Source of the DNA: Hibiscus mutabilis | Taxonomy: Eukaryota > Streptophyta > Magnoliopsida > Malvales > Malvaceae | NCBI GenBank assembly: GCA_019671005.1 | Contig: CM033745.1 | Coordinates: 32,453,526-32,517,525, forward strand | Direction of reading: 5' to 3' | DNA length: 64,000 nt | Part shown: piece after piece, positions 32,201 to 45,300 of the stretch | Numbering within the stretch: position 1 is the first letter of the stretch | Layout of the letters: each line of letters starts with the position of its first letter | Translations under genes and position numbers: made by a program | The notes under the pieces: model-generated | Databases searched by the model: none | The model's input: only the letters and a program-made list of their open reading frames with translations | Told to the model about the DNA's origin: nothing

Positions 32201-32438
32201 TTTCGCAAATTGGTCCCAAAACTAGTAATGGGACGATTAGATGTCAATTTCGACGCTCGATCAAGTCATAGTTTCACAATTTTCCAGCATGTACATGTAA
32301 GATAATATTTATGCATCTGAAAAAGATAAAAAAAATACAAGGGTTGTTTATTGGGTAAACCATCCTAGTTTACTCTAATATTCCCCGTGTGACTCGTTCG
32401 GTTCAGTCTTGCGACTAAACCGGGTCGAGGGGGTTACA
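29268..32438 (+). repeat. Family B LTR 2
   Basis: TGTAACACCCCG to GGGGGTTACA, 3,171 bp. It is shared by int1 as 3' LTR and int2 as 5' LTR. Compared with LTR3 it lacks about 155-160 bp of the hairpin chain (junction near 30980, GAGCCACCCTCCCACATG). Confidence 0.9.
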
Positions 32439-32443
32439 TTTGT

Positions 32444-32455
32444 TGGTATCAGAGC
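32444..32455 (+). other. Primer binding site, int2
   Basis: TGGTATCAGAGC after the LTR end, as in int1; tRNA-Met type. Confidence 0.85.
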
Positions 32456-32707
32456 CAGGTTTACAAAAACTTACAAGGTAAGATGGTTGATCTCTTGATG
32501 TTTGATATGTATGGTGTTTGTTAGCAAGTTGTCTGTTATGTTATGTGATGATTTGGGGTTAGACATTGGGGTACCCATTGCCATTATTGCTATTGATGTA
32601 AACAAATTTGTTTTTAAAGAATTGAGCATTTTGGACACTTGCTTCTTGTTAGCCTAACTATTTTTATTGTTGCATTTTATATACTAAAGATTCATTCTAT
32701 TGTCATA

Positions 32708-33950
32708 ATGGGACTGAGATGAGAGCAAAGGGTGAATGTGCGTAATATGGTGGAAGAAGAGCATAATGAGGACCGAGTCAGAGCTGGAGTCGGTGCGGGA
32801 GGTGTTGGACCTCCAAGAGCCTAGGGTCATGCTATGGGTGACATGACACCATTGATTCAGGCTATTGCGGGAGTATTTCAAGCTATAGTGGCGGGTATGC
32901 ATGTAGTTGTGCCATAACCTATGGCTAATCCTAGTTTGCCTTTGGAACGCTTACGTAGCTTGGGAGGTACCGAGTTTAAAGGTTTGTCTCCGAAGGGTTC
33001 TAAGGCATAGTTTGAGAGTACTCAGAGGATTCTTGGACAGATGGGGCGCACGAATGTGCGTAAGCTAGGTTGTATAGTATCGTTGCTTTAGGGTGATTCT
33101 TATTCATGGTGGACTACCACAATCGCGGGGATGGAACCTGAGGAGGTGACATGGGAGTTCTTTGGATCTGTTTTTCGAAGGAAATATTTGCGTGCTCGCA
33201 ATGAAGTTGAAAAAAAAGTGAGAGTTCATGGCTTGGTGCAAGGTAACATGTCTGTTTTGGAGTTCAAGGTTCAGTTCGTCAAGTTGAGCCAGTATGCCCC
33301 TGGACTGGTTCCTAATGAGAAAAAAAGGTGTAATCGCTTCCGTTATGGTTTGGTGAAGGAAGTGAAGACTTATATGTTGGCCTTCGAGTATACAAATTTC
33401 GATGTCTTGTTACTCGTGCCAAGGACATTCAGTAGAGCTTGGGTTTGTCCTCTCGCTTAGGGAATTCTACTTCTGGTAAGAGAGTTGCTGAGTTTGATGG
33501 TGGTAGAGATCGTAGTAAGAGGTAGTGTGATAGGAGGTTTTATCCGGATCAGAGGCATGGTGGTGGTGGTAATTTGGGCCGCAGACAGCGAGGCCAGAAT
33601 ACAGTGGTTCGTGTACCTAAGTGTGGTCGTTGTCAGTGGCAACATTCTAGAGAGTGTTGGGGTAGTTGGGATGGTTGTTGGGGTTGGGGTTCACAAGGTC
33701 ACATGAGGCATGATTGTCCTCAGTTAGCTAGACAGGCACCAGTGCATGTTATCGAGCCTCAGAGGGGTCATAGGCGTGGCTGAGGTAATTTCTAGCGTAG
33801 GGAGAATGGTCAGAGGAATGTGGCTCATGTTGTGACAGTTTAGCCTGAGGGAGTTGGACCGACTAGGGTGTATGCACACAGCGAGGGAATGAATGACACG
33901 GATGTGATCGCAGGTACTTTTACTTTGCAATCTTTGTCATTGCTTTCTTT
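32708..33950 (+). pseudogene. gag of B int2
   Basis: From ATGGGACTG, with stops and frameshifts. The open segment 33131-33460 covers the gag core: VTWEFFGSVFRRKYL, VQGNMSVLEFKVQFVKLSQY, FRYGLVKEVKTYML. The zinc knuckle near 33670-33715 reads GCWGWGSQGHMRHDC: the second Cys is Trp, a different loss from int1. The leader 32456-32707 has no coding signal. In this family gag packages the genomic RNA in cytoplasmic particles. Confidence 0.82.
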
Positions 33951-35850
33951 GATTGATTCTAGTTCCACGCATTCATACATCTTGCATGAGTACACATAAT
34001 TTCTTGATATACCGGTTGAGTATCTAAATGAGGGTATGCAAGTGATGAGTTCTTTTGGCGAGACAATTATGGTTAGGAAATTGTATAAGAGGTGTTCGTT
34101 GATGGTTCAAGGATATGAGTTTGCTGTAGACATGATGGAGCTACCTTTCTATGGTTTTGATGTTATTCTTAGGATGGATTGGTTGGCTGAGCATAGGGTT
34201 GTGGTAGATTGTGAGACCAAGCGAGTATCGTTGAAGTTGGCCGATGATTATGAAGTTATAGTGGCGGGCGAAAATGTAAAGTTCTTGTCCAATGTTGTTT
34301 CGGTAATGGAAGTGCAAAAGTTGATGAAAGAAGGATGTCATGCATATTTTGCATATGTTATCAATCCGAATATGAAGGAGGCATGTCCCCAGGATATTCA
34401 GATAGTTTGTAATTTTTCGGGGGTGTTTCCGGAAGAGTTGCCTGGTTTGTCTCCAGATAGGGAGGTAGAGTTATATATTGAGACGTATTTAGATACGGAT
34501 CCGGTGTCCATTGCTCCGTATCGCATGGTACCCAAGGAGCTAAAGGAGTTAAAGACGCAACTTCAGGAGTTGCTAGACCGTGGGTTCATTCGGTCTAGTG
34601 TGTCACCTTGGGGAGCTCCGGTGTTGTTTGTGAAGAAGAAAGATGGCACAATAAGAATGTGTATTGATTATTAGCAACTGAACAAGTTGACAATAAAGAC
34701 AAGTATCCTCTGTCGCGAATTGACGACCTATTCGATCAATTTTGTGGTGCTACGGTGTTTTTTCAAAATAGATTTGAGATCAGGATATTACTAGTTGAAA
34801 GTGAAGGGTAAAGATGTACCAAAGACAACATTTCGCACCTTCTACGGGCATTATGAATTCTTTGTGATGTCGTTTGGGTTGACGAATACACCTGCATCTT
34901 TTATGGATATGATAAATAGAGTGTTTCGTGAATTTCTTGATCAGTTTGTGGTGGTGTTTATTGATGGCATCTTTGTGTACTCTCGTACTGAGGAGGATCA
35001 CGATAGGCATTTGCAGGTTGTTTTGCAGACCTTGTTGGACAATCAGCTTTATGCTAACCTAAGTAAATGTGTGTTCTGGATTAAGGAAGTAGTATTCCTT
35101 GGTCATGTTGTTCCAGCTGAGGGGATTCATGTGGATCCTCAGAAAATCGAAGCGGTTGTGAGTTGGAAGAAACCGTAGTCAGTGACAGAGGTACGCAGAT
35201 TCTTGGGTTTAGTTGGATATTATCATCGTTTAATGGATGGGTTCTCTAAAATTGTTGCCCCGTTAACAAAGTTGTTGGAAAAGGATGTTAAGTTTGAGTC
35301 GGCAAAGGCGAGGCAACAAGCTTTTGAGAAGTTGAAGGAAGCTTTGACATGAGCTCCAATCTTGATTAAACCCGAGTCAGGAAAAAAGTTTATGATTTAT
35401 AGAGATGCATCCTATGTGGGGTTAGGGTGTGTGTTGATGCAAGATGGTAGAGTGGTAGCTTATGCATCATGACAGTTGAAGGTGCACAAGCACAATTATC
35501 CTACTCATGACATTGAGTTAACAGCGGTGGTGTTTTCGGTAAGGATTTGGAGACATTACCTTTATGGTGAGAAGTGTGTGGTGTATACGGATCATAAAAG
35601 CTTGAAATATTTAATGTCACAGAAGGAGTTGAATCGTAGGCAACGAAGGTGGTTAGAGTTACTTAAGGATTATGATCTATCGATCGAGTATCATCCGGGT
35701 AAGGCTAATGTGGTGGCTGATGCTTTGAATAGGAAAGTGGTTGTAAAGTTGAGGGCCATGTTCGAGCGATTGAGTGTATCGCTAGATGGCGGGTTGGTGG
35801 CTGAGTTGCAAATGAAGCCTTCCTTAATTCAGTTGATTAAGAAGAAGTAG
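33951..35850 (+). pseudogene. Protease, reverse transcriptase and RNase H of B int2
   Basis: The protease active site reads IDSSSTHSYI (33952-33981), the Asp kept but DSG changed, with a TAA at about 33994; FYGFDVILRMDWLAEHR follows. The open segment 34036-34674 runs into RT (RGFIRSSVSPWGAPVLFVKK, MCIDY then TAG). After compensating frameshifts RT continues 34795-35178 with FRTFYGHYEFF and the catalytic site VVVFIDGIFVYS, the second Asp replaced by Gly. RNase H spans about 35200-35730 (YRDASYVGLGCVLMQ, VYTDHKSLKYLM, KANVVADALNRK), broken by stops at 35176 and about 35350 and 35470. Confidence 0.88.
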
Positions 35851-37250
35851 TTGCTTGATGATTCGTTGGTACCGCATGTTACGGACATTGCGGAAGGTAA
35901 CCCAATGGAGTTTTGTTTTAATGATGATGGTGTTTTATGCTTTAAGGGTCGAATAGTTGTGCCGGAAGATGTTGAGTTAAGTCGCACTATTTTGATGGAA
36001 GCGTATAATAGTCATTTCACTATGCATCTCGGTAGTACCAAGATGTATCTTGGGTTGAAAGTTAAGTACTATTGGGTTGTGTTAAAAAGGCATGTTGCAG
36101 AGTTTGTGAGCAAGTGTATGGTTTGTCAAAGGGTAAAAGCTAAGCATCAGTTTCCATCCGGGTTGTTGCAACTGTTGAGGATACTGGAGTGGAAATGAGA
36201 GAGAATCACCATGGATTTTGTGTCCGGTTTGCCTTTGACCCTGTCAAAGAAGAACTCTATTTGGGTGATTGTTAACCGTTTTACAAAGTGTGCACATTTT
36301 GTGCCGGTACATACGAAGTATACCTTGGATAGGTTGGTGGATTTGTATATCGCTGAGATTGTGCGTTTGCATGGTGTGCCTAAGTCCATAGTGTTTGATA
36401 GGGATCCGAGGTTTAAAACGAGGTTTTGGGAATGTTTGCATCGAGCCTTGGGTACGCGGTTTATTTTTAGTACACCTTATCATCCTCAGACGGATGGCCA
36501 GTCTAAGCGAGTTATCCAAGTGTTGGAAGATATGTTGCGTTGTTGTGTTATCGAGTTTCAAGGTTCTTGGGAGAAACAAGTGCCTTTGGTGGAGTTTGCT
36601 TATAATAACAGTTATCAGGATAGTATACAGATGGCACCTTATGATGCTTTGTATGGAAGAAAATGTATAACGCCTTTGTGTTGGGCGGAGGCAGGGCAAA
36701 AGTTGGTTTCTTTGTCAGATTTGCTTAAGGGAACAACGGAGAAGGTAAAGATCATTTGTGATTGTTTGAGAGAAGCTTCGGTTCGGCAAAAGTCTTATGC
36801 GGATTTGAAGCATAAGGAAGTTGAGTATGGAGTGGGCGATAAAGTGTTTTTGAATATTTATCCTCGGAAAAAGGTGATGAGGTTTGGTCAGAAAGGCAAA
36901 TTAAGTCCGAGGTTTGTTGGACCATATAAAGTGTTGGAAAGTATAGGTCTTGTTGCTTATAAGCTGAGGTTGCCACCTGAGTTGGAAAAGATACATGATG
37001 TTTTCAATGTATCCATGCTTCGGAGGTATCGGTCGGATCCATCGCATGTTATGCCTATTGAGGAAGTTTAGTTGAATCTAGATTTGACCTATGATGAGGA
37101 ACCGATCAAAATCTTAGAGATAGATAGTAAATTGCTTCGTGTGAAGGTCATTGAGTTGGTTAAAATGTTGTGGAGGCACCGAGGTGTCGAGTAAGCTACG
37201 TGGGAAAGAAAGGATGACATGAAAAAGCAGTTTCCTTATCTTTTTGCATC
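35851..37250 (+). pseudogene. Integrase and chromodomain of B int2
   Basis: Nearly in one frame, with a TGA at about 36196-36198. Zinc domain: HFTMHLGSTKMY and CMVCQRVKA (35990-36140). Core: VIVNRFTKCAHF has Asn for the first catalytic Asp; SIVFDRDPRF keeps the second; QTDGQSKRVIQ has Lys for the catalytic Glu. Two of three catalytic residues are lost. The C-terminal region (VGDKVFLNIYPRKKVMRFG) and MPIEEV end at TAG 37069-37071; beyond it a chromodomain-like segment (KVIELVKMLWRHRGVE, then a stop, ATWERKDDM) reaches about 37240. Chromodomains direct integration to methylated-histone chromatin. Confidence 0.9.
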
Positions 37251-37292
37251 AGGAAAAATTTTGAGGAAGAAATTTCTTAAGTATGGGAGAGT

Positions 37293-40200
37293 TATAATGC
37301 CCCGATTATGGGCCTAGGAGTTAGCCAGGTTAGGTTGGGTCTTCCGTTTGAACCATTTCGGCGATTTACACTAGTTTCGAGAATAATTCGGTTTAAATGG
37401 TTTTTGAACGAAATTAATTATGGAAAAAATGTTTTAAAATCCTTATATAATATATAAGTGATTTTGGTGGAATCAATTTTGGAAAATATAATTTGGAGGT
37501 TTGACATTTTGGAACTAGTGACCAAAATGTAATATGTACAAAACTGTTTTTAGTGACAAATTGTAAAAGGTCAGGACTTAGAAACTTTAGGGAGCTTTGA
37601 CCAAGGGTCTCATTCAGACTTTTTCCCCTTAATTGTCTATTTTTAAATTAGTTTAATAAACAAAACAAGTTGGAGGGAATTAATTAGTCATTATTTCTTA
37701 AAACATATTTCACGTAACTAACTTTTCTTTCAACTGTTTTCCTCTCAATTTCTCTCCAGCCAAACATCCGATTTTCTTTAAAGATTTAAGGTAGACCTTT
37801 GATTTAGTTTATTCTTTTAACATCAAAAGATTTCTTATTGATTTCCTTTCAAAGCATTATGATTTTATCTTTGTTTTCTCATGAAAAATCATTGCAATTG
37901 GGGGAAAAGCATCATTAGAGGTAAGGTTTCGTTCTTCTCCTCTAATCAAGGGTTCTTTAATGAAATTCACAAGTTCTTGATCTTTTATGAATGTTCTCTA
38001 ATGGGTTTTGATGGTATAGTTATGGAAAGATGATTTAATTGAGGTTTAATTGCTTTAATTGAAGGATCTTTGTTTTGGATCTGATTTGTTGGGTTTATAA
38101 TGAGTTAATACTATGCTTATAATGTGCTGATATGTTAATTTAAGTAATTTTAACAATAGAATCCCGAAACTATGTGAATTGCTAAGTTTTGATGTTGATA
38201 TCTTTGGGTTTATGGCTTGATTATGGGGTTAATTGGTTGTTGGTGGTTCTTTGGTGTTGAAGAGATGTTTTTGGATGTAAATTGATGTTGTTTTAGTGTT
38301 AATCTTGCTGGGAAGTAGCTGGAGAATAGTTAGTAAGGTTTCATCGATGATTTTGGTTGTTCTTGTTAGGCAAAAGCTTGGTTGTTATGGGAGGAAAGTG
38401 TTGTTGTGTGTTGTTGGGGATTTTGATGCAAAGAAATGCATTAATCCTTTGTTTTGCTTTGGTTAGAAGCAAGGGATGATGATCCGATAGCTTCGGAAGA
38501 AGTTGCAGTTAATTCGGAAGCTTGTTTTCGCCTTGACAAGGCTAGCGAGGAGTAGTTGGTGAGTGGCATTGGTTTTAAAGCTTTTCAAGAGGTTTGAAAA
38601 TGATTTTTGGGGAGTTTAAATTAAGCTTGAAACGCTAGTTTAAACTTGGAAGTAAGTATGATCGAATTCGCTCTTGGTTCTCGGCTTTTCTGTTTGTTTT
38701 TTTTTTGATAAATCCTGCTCATGTTTGAAGATAGAATTTGTTACCTACTATTATGCATGTTTTTATGAGTTGTGAAATGATTCATGTTATCCCATGAGGT
38801 TGATATATGGTTTTCAAGAGATTGCATCTTGATGAGGAAAATGCTATGCATTGACTATGTTTTAAAATGGGATATGCTATGGTTTATGTTGATGCATTGA
38901 AAAATAGTAGGTAAACATGATTTAAAGTGTATTTTGGCAAGTGACAAAGCCTTTAATAATTGGATATAAAGGATGAGAGTGCACTATAATATGTAGCAAA
39001 ATCGTGCGTGCGTTAGACACCTTCATGATGTGCAGCAACATCATGTGATTTGTCGTAGGGTGCGAACCAACACCTTACGGGAATTTAAGATGTGAAGCAA
39101 CACCATGTGTTCTGTCGTTCTTATGGTGTGCAACAACACCATGAGATGTATCCGCATATCCAATGTGTTGGGACGTAGCCCTCCCACATGTTGTTTGAGA
39201 TGTAGCCCTCCCATGTGTTTGATCGGGACGTAGCCATCCCGGGTCACTTGTGTGCCAATGTAAATGATTGTATGTATCATTGATTTAAATGGATTTTGTA
39301 TAAAGAGCTTTATACATGAGATTCTACTTTTGAGCATGGTAGCAAATGTTCATGATTTGAAAAGCTAGCTTGAGATTTGCATTGGTTTAATGCATGAGCC
39401 TTAATGATACATGTGTTAAAACTTAAATGATTTTCTTTAGTGAGTTTTAAAGCATGAGCCTATGTTGAGTATGATGGAAAAGGGTTTTCAAAGGCATTGT
39501 TTACAATTTAGTTTTGAGCATCCCTCACTAAGCATATTGCTTACGTCTTTTTTTCTTAACAATGCAGAAAAGTAGATTGTTCGGGCTCGAAGAAAGCAAG
39601 TGAAGAGGTTCAAGAATTTCTCAAAGTTTAAGTATGGTTGTAACCCTTCAATAGTAATAAGTTTGGCAATGGGTGGATACCTTAATGATTTGGGAGTGTA
39701 TGTTGTGAACTCCCTAGTTTTTTGCATAAGTTTCTAGTGCTTAAATGGTTGTGTAAATTGCCTTTAAAGTCTGGTTTGAACTTTGATATGGTTTTTGATG
39801 TTTAACATGGTTTGGCAATAGGGTGCATGCCTATAGATTTCCTTTTTAGAATGTGAACATGCTTGATGATGTTTTCTTATGTTTTTTATAGTGGTTTGGT
39901 CCTTGATTATGTTGTGGTTGCCTAGGAAGCATGTTAGAATGGTTTCCCTATCTTTGTGGTGTGTTTAGACAGCAAATTGAGATATTACAAACCCAAGCGT
40001 ATTGGTATGCGGGGTACCGTATCGGTACGGATAGGCCAAATCAGGCTTAACGTATCGGTACGGATGGATCCGTAACGATACGAGCTTAAAGGAAAATGGT
40101 TCGGCATATCGGTACACGGGGTCGTATCGATACGGTCTTGTGTTATCTATGAATCTCCCCAGTTTCGTATCGATACGGAGGGCAAGTGTACCAATACGGT

Positions 40201-40609
40201 GTTAGGTAAATTGTTTATTCAGAATCTTCTAATGTTCTTTTTCTTACATTTTAGTCTCTGAATGTTGTAAACGCAATTAAATGAGTTTGGGTGATCAAAC
40301 CAAGTTGAAATCTGACATGTGATCATGAAACCTAATTAATTAAATATTGGCAACTTTAATTTGGTAATTAGTCGATGTAAACGTTGGTTTCACAAATTGG
40401 TCCCTAAACTCATAATAAGATGATTGGATGTCAATTCGACGTTCGATCAAGTTGTAATTTCACACGTTTCCAGCATGTACATGTAAGATAATAATTATGC
40501 ATCTAAAAAAGATAAAAAGAAAAAAAATACAAGGGTTGTTTATTGGGTAAACCTTCTCGAGTTTACTCTAATATTCCACGTGTGACTAGACCGGGTCGAT
40601 GGGGTTACA
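37293..40609 (+). repeat. Family B LTR 3
   Basis: Starts TATAATGCCCCG (TG changed to TA) and ends GATGGGGTTACA, 3,317 bp. It is shared between int2 and int3. Confidence 0.9.
39024..39241. repeat. Hairpin chain in B LTR 3
   Basis: In 220 bp: CATGATG/CATCATG (39024-39045), CGTAGGGTG/CACCTTACG with one wobble (39054-39079), ATGGTG/CACCAT (39123-39142), TGGGA/TCCCA (39169-39186), GAGA/TCCC-type imperfect arm (about 39197-39213) and CGGGA/TCCCG (39223-39241). Loops are eight or so bases, often with GCAACA or CGTAGCC. The same chain lies in LTR1, LTR4 and the minus-strand LTR at 5200-5440, with arm changes. Confidence 0.75.
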
Positions 40610-40614
40610 TTTGT

Positions 40615-40626
40615 TGGTATCGAAGC
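40615..40626 (+). other. Primer binding site, int3, mutated
   Basis: TGGTATCGAAGC, with two changes from TGGTATCAGAGC. Confidence 0.75.
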
Positions 40627-40878
40627 CAGGTTTACGAAAAATTGGGAGGTAAGATGGTTGATCTCTTGATGTTTGATATGTATGGTGTTTGTTAACTTGT
40701 TGTCTGCTATGTTATGTGATGATTTGGGGTTAGACGTTGGGGTACCCATTGCCATTATTGCTATTTATGTAAAGAGATTTGTTTTTAAAGAATTAAGTGT
40801 TTTGGACCCTTGCTTCTTGTTAGCCTAACTATTTTTATTGTTGCATTTTATATGCTAGAGATTCATTCTATTTTTATA

Positions 40879-41456
40879 ATGGGACCGAGACGAGAGCAAA
40901 GGGTGAATGTGTGTAATGTGGTGGAAGAATAGCATAATGAGGATATACCACCCCTCCTCCTCTTGGGGATGGTAATAGAGTCGGAGCTGGAGTCGGTGCA
41001 GGAGGTGTTGGATCTCTGGCAGCCTAGGGTCATGCTATGGGTGACCTGACACCGTTGATTCAGGCCATTGCGGGAACATTTCAGGCTGCAGTGGCGGTTA
41101 TGCATTCAGTTGTGCCACAACTAATCCTGGTTTGCCTTTGGAGCACTTACGTATCTTGGGAGACATCGAATTTAGAGGTTTGCCTTCGGAGGGTTCCGAG
41201 ACATGGTTTAAAAGTACTCAGAGGATTCTTGGATAGATGGGGTGCACGGATGTGCGTATGCTAGGTTGTATAGTATCTTTGCTTCAGGGTGATTCTTATT
41301 CATGGTGGACTACCACAATCGCGGGGATGGAACTTGAGGAGGTGACATGAGAGTTCTTTGGATATGCTTTCCGAAGTAAATCTTTGGGTGCTCGCTATGA
41401 AGATGAGAAAAAGCTAGAGTTCGTGGCTTTGGTGCAAGGTAACATATCTGTTTTAG
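40879..41456 (+). pseudogene. gag N-terminal fragment of B int3
   Basis: Starts ATGGGACCGAGACGAGAGC and follows int2 gag with stops and small indels to AACATATCTGTTTT, where sequence jumps to integrase. The leader 40627-40878 shows no coding signal. Confidence 0.75.
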
Positions 41457-42330
41457 TGTGCCTAAGTCCATAGTGTCTGATAGGGATCCAATGTTTATAG
41501 CGAGTGTTTTGGAATGTTTGCATCGAGCCTTGGGTGCGCAGTTGATTTTTTGTACATCTTATCATCCTTAGACGGATAGACAGACTGAGCAAGTTATCCA
41601 AGTGTTGGAAGATATGTTGCGTTGTTGTATTATCAAGTTTCAAGGTTCTTGGGAGAAACAATTTCCTTCGGTGGAGTATGCTTATAATAACAGTTATCAG
41701 ACTAGTATACAAATGGCACCTTATGACGCTTTGTATGGAAGAAAGTGTAGAACGCCTTTGTGTTGGGCGGAGGCTGCGCAAAAGTTGGTTTCTTTGTCAG
41801 ATTTGCTTAAGGGAACAACAGAGAAAGTAAAGATCATTTGTGGTCGTTTGAGAGAGGCTTCGGATCGGCAAAAGTCTTACGTGGATTTGAAGCGTAAGGA
41901 AGTTGAGTATGAAGTGGGTGATAAAGTGTTTTTGAAGGTTTTGCCTTGGAAGAAGGTGATGAGGTTCGTTCGGAAAGGCAAATTAAGTGCAAGGTTTATT
42001 GGACCATATGAAGTGTTGGAACGTGTTGGTCCTGTTGCTTATAGGTTGAGGTTGCCACCTGAGTTGGAAAAGACACATGATGTTTTCCATGTATCCATGC
42101 TTCGGAGGTATCAGTCAGATTCGTCGCATGTTATGCCTATTGGGGAAGTTGAGTTGAATCTAGATTTGACCTATGATGAGGAACTGATCAAAATCTTGGA
42201 TATTGATAGTAAAGTGCTTCGTGGGAAGGTCATTGAGTTGGTTAAAGTGTTGTGGAGGCACCGAGGTGTCGAGGAAGCTATGTGGGAAAGAAAGGATGAC
42301 ATGAAGAAGTAGTTTCCTTATCTTTTTGCA
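41457..42330 (+). pseudogene. Integrase core end, C-terminal region and chromodomain of B int3
   Basis: Begins inside the integrase core at GTGCCTAAGTCCATAGTG and is open from 41602 to 42312. It keeps the catalytic Glu region (TDRQTEQVIQVLEDML, after a stop), the C-terminal region (WKKVMRFVRKGKLSARFIGP) and the best-preserved chromodomain of the array (KVIELVKVLWRHRGVEEAMW, ERKDDMKK, then TAG at 42310-42312). A deletion of about 3.1 kb relative to int2 removed gag C-terminus, PR, RT, RH and the integrase start. Confidence 0.85.
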
Positions 42331-42374
42331 TTAGGAAAACTTTTGAGGATGAAATTTCTTAAGTAGGGAAGAGT

Positions 42375-45300
42375 TGTAACGCCCCGATTTTGAGCCTAGG
42401 AGTTAGCTGGGTTAGAATGGGTGTTCCGTTTGAACCATTTCGGTGATTTAGACTAGTTTTGGGAATAATTCGATTTAAATGGTTTTTGAACGAAATTAAT
42501 TATGGAAAAAATATTTTAAAATCCTTATTTAATATATAAGTGATTTTGGTGGAATCAATTTTGAAAAATATAATTTGGAGGTTTGACATTTTGGAACTAG
42601 TGACCAAAATGTAAAATGTGCAAAACTATTTTTAGTGACTAAATTGTAAACGATTAGGACTTAAAATCTTTAGGGAGCTTTGACCAAGAGTCTCATTCAG
42701 ACTTTTCCCCTTAATTGTCAATTTTTAAATTAGTTTAATAAACAAAACAAGTTTGAGGGAATTAATTAGTCATTATTTCTTAAAACATATTTCACGTAAC
42801 TAACTTTTCTCTCAACTATTTTCCTCTCAATTTCTCTCCAGCCAAACATCAGATTTTCTTCAAAGATTTAAGGTAAACCTTTGATTTAGTTCATTCTTTT
42901 AACATCAAAGATTTCTTATTGATTTCCTTTCAAAGCATTATGATTTTATCTTTGTTTTCTCATGAAAAATCATTGCAATTGGGGAAAAAACATCATTAGA
43001 GGTAAGGTTTCATTCTTCTCCTCTAATCAAGGGTTCTTTAATGAAATTCACAAGTTCTTGATCTTTTATGAATGTTCTATAATGGGTTTTGATGGTATAG
43101 TTATGGAAAGATGATTTAATTGAGATTTAATTGCTTTAATTGATGGATCTTTGTTTTGGATCTGATTTGCTGGGTTTATAATGAGTTAATATTATGATTA
43201 TGATGTGTTGATATGTTGATTTAAGTAATTTTAACAATAGAATCCCGAAATTAGGTGAATTGCTAAGTTTTGATGTTGATATCTTTGGGTTTGTGGCTTA
43301 ATTATGGGGTTAATTGGTTGCTGGTGGTTCGTTGGTGTTAAAGAGATGTTTTTGGATTTAAATTGATGTTATTTTAGTGTTAATATTACTGGAAAGTAGT
43401 TGGAGAATAGTTAGTAAGGTTTCATAAGTGATTTCGGTTGTTCTTGTTAGGCGAAAGCTTGGTTGTTGTGGGAGGAAAGTGTTGTTGTGCGTTTCAGGGG
43501 ATTTTGATGCAAATAAATGCATTAATCCTCTAATTTCCTTTGGTTAGAAGTAGGGGATGATGATCCGATAGCTTTGGAAGGAGTTGCGGTTGATCCGAAA
43601 GCTTGTTTTTGCCTCGGCAAGACAAGCAAGGTGTAGTTGGTGAGTGGCGCTGGTTTTAAAGCTTTTCAAGAGGTTTGAAAATGATTTTTGGGGAGTTTAA
43701 ATTAAGCTTGAAATACTGGTTTAAAATTGGAAGTAAGTATGATCGAATTCGCTCTCGGTTCACAGCTTTTCCATTGTTTTGATAAATCATGCTCACGTTT
43801 GAAGATAGAATTTGTTACCTACTGTTATGCATGTTTTTATGAATTGAGAAATGATTCATTCATGTTATCCCATGAGGTTGATTTATGGTTTTCCAGGGAT
43901 TGCATCTTGATGAGGAAAATGTTATGCATTGACTATGTTTTAAAATGGGATATGTTATGGTTTATGATGATGCATTGCAAAACAATAGGTAAACAAGGTT
44001 TTAAAGTGTATATTGGCAAGTGATGAAGCCTTTAATAATTGGATATAATTGGTCGACCAATAGGATGAGAGTGCACTATAATATGTAGCAAAATCGTGCA
44101 TGTGTTAGCCACCTCCATGATGCACAGCAACATCATGTGAGTCCTCGTAGGGTGCAAAGCAACACCTTACGAGCATTTAAGATGCGAAGCAACACCATGT
44201 CTTTTGCCGTTCTTATGGTGCGCAACAACACCATGAGATGTATCCGCATATTCGATGTGTTGGGATGTAGCACTCCCACGTGTTTTTTAGGACGCAGCCT
44301 TCCTATGTGTTTGATCGGGACGTAGCCATCCCGGGTCACTTGTGTGCCAATGTAAAAGATTGCATGTATCATTGATTTAAATGGATTTTGTATAAAGAGC
44401 TTTATACATGAGATTCTACTTTTGAGCATGGTAGCAAATGTTCATGGTTTGAAAAGCTAGCTTGAGATTTGCATTGGTTTAATGCATGCGCCTTAATGAT
44501 AAATGTGTTAAAAGTTACATGATTTTCTTTAGTGAGTTTTAAAGCATGAGCCTATGTTGAGCATGAAGGAAAATGTTTATTGAGGAAAAAGGTTTTCAAA
44601 GGCATTGTTTACAATTTTGTTTTGAGCATCCCTCACTAAGCATATTGCTTACGCTTTATTTTCTTAACAATGTAGAAAAGTAGATTGCTCAGGCTTCAAG
44701 AAAGCAAGGGAAGAGGTTCAGGATTTTAACCTTTCAATAGTAATAAGTTTGGCAATGAGTGGATACCTTAATGATTTGGGAGTTTATGTTGTGAACTCCC
44801 TGGTTTTGGCACATGTTTCTAGTGCCTAAATGGTTGTGTAAATGGCCTTTAAAGTCTGGTTTGAACTTTGATATGGTTTTTGATGTTTAACTTGGTTTGG
44901 AAATAGGGTGCATGCCTATAGATTTCCTTTTTAGAATGTGAACATGCTTGATGATGTTTTCTGATGTTTTTTACAGTGGTTTGGTCCTTGATTATGTTGT
45001 GGTTGCCTAGGAAGCATGTTAGAATGGTTTGGCTATCTTTGTTGTGTGTTTAAACAACAAATTGAGACATTACAGAACCAGGCGTATCAGTACGTGGGGT
45101 ACCATATCGGTACGGGTAGGCCAAATCAGGCTTAACGTATCGGTACGAATGGACCCGTATCAATATAGACTTAGAGAAAAATGGTTGGGCGTATCGGTAC
45201 ATGGGGTCGTATGATACGATCTTGTGTTATCTATGAATCTGTCCAGTTTTGTACCGATACGGAGAGCAGATGTACCGATACGGTGTTAGGTAAATTGGTT

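Noticed and set aside
36244..36699. 151-codon minus-strand ORF
   Set aside because: Antisense to the int2 integrase; the same shadow appears at 41395-41781 over int3.
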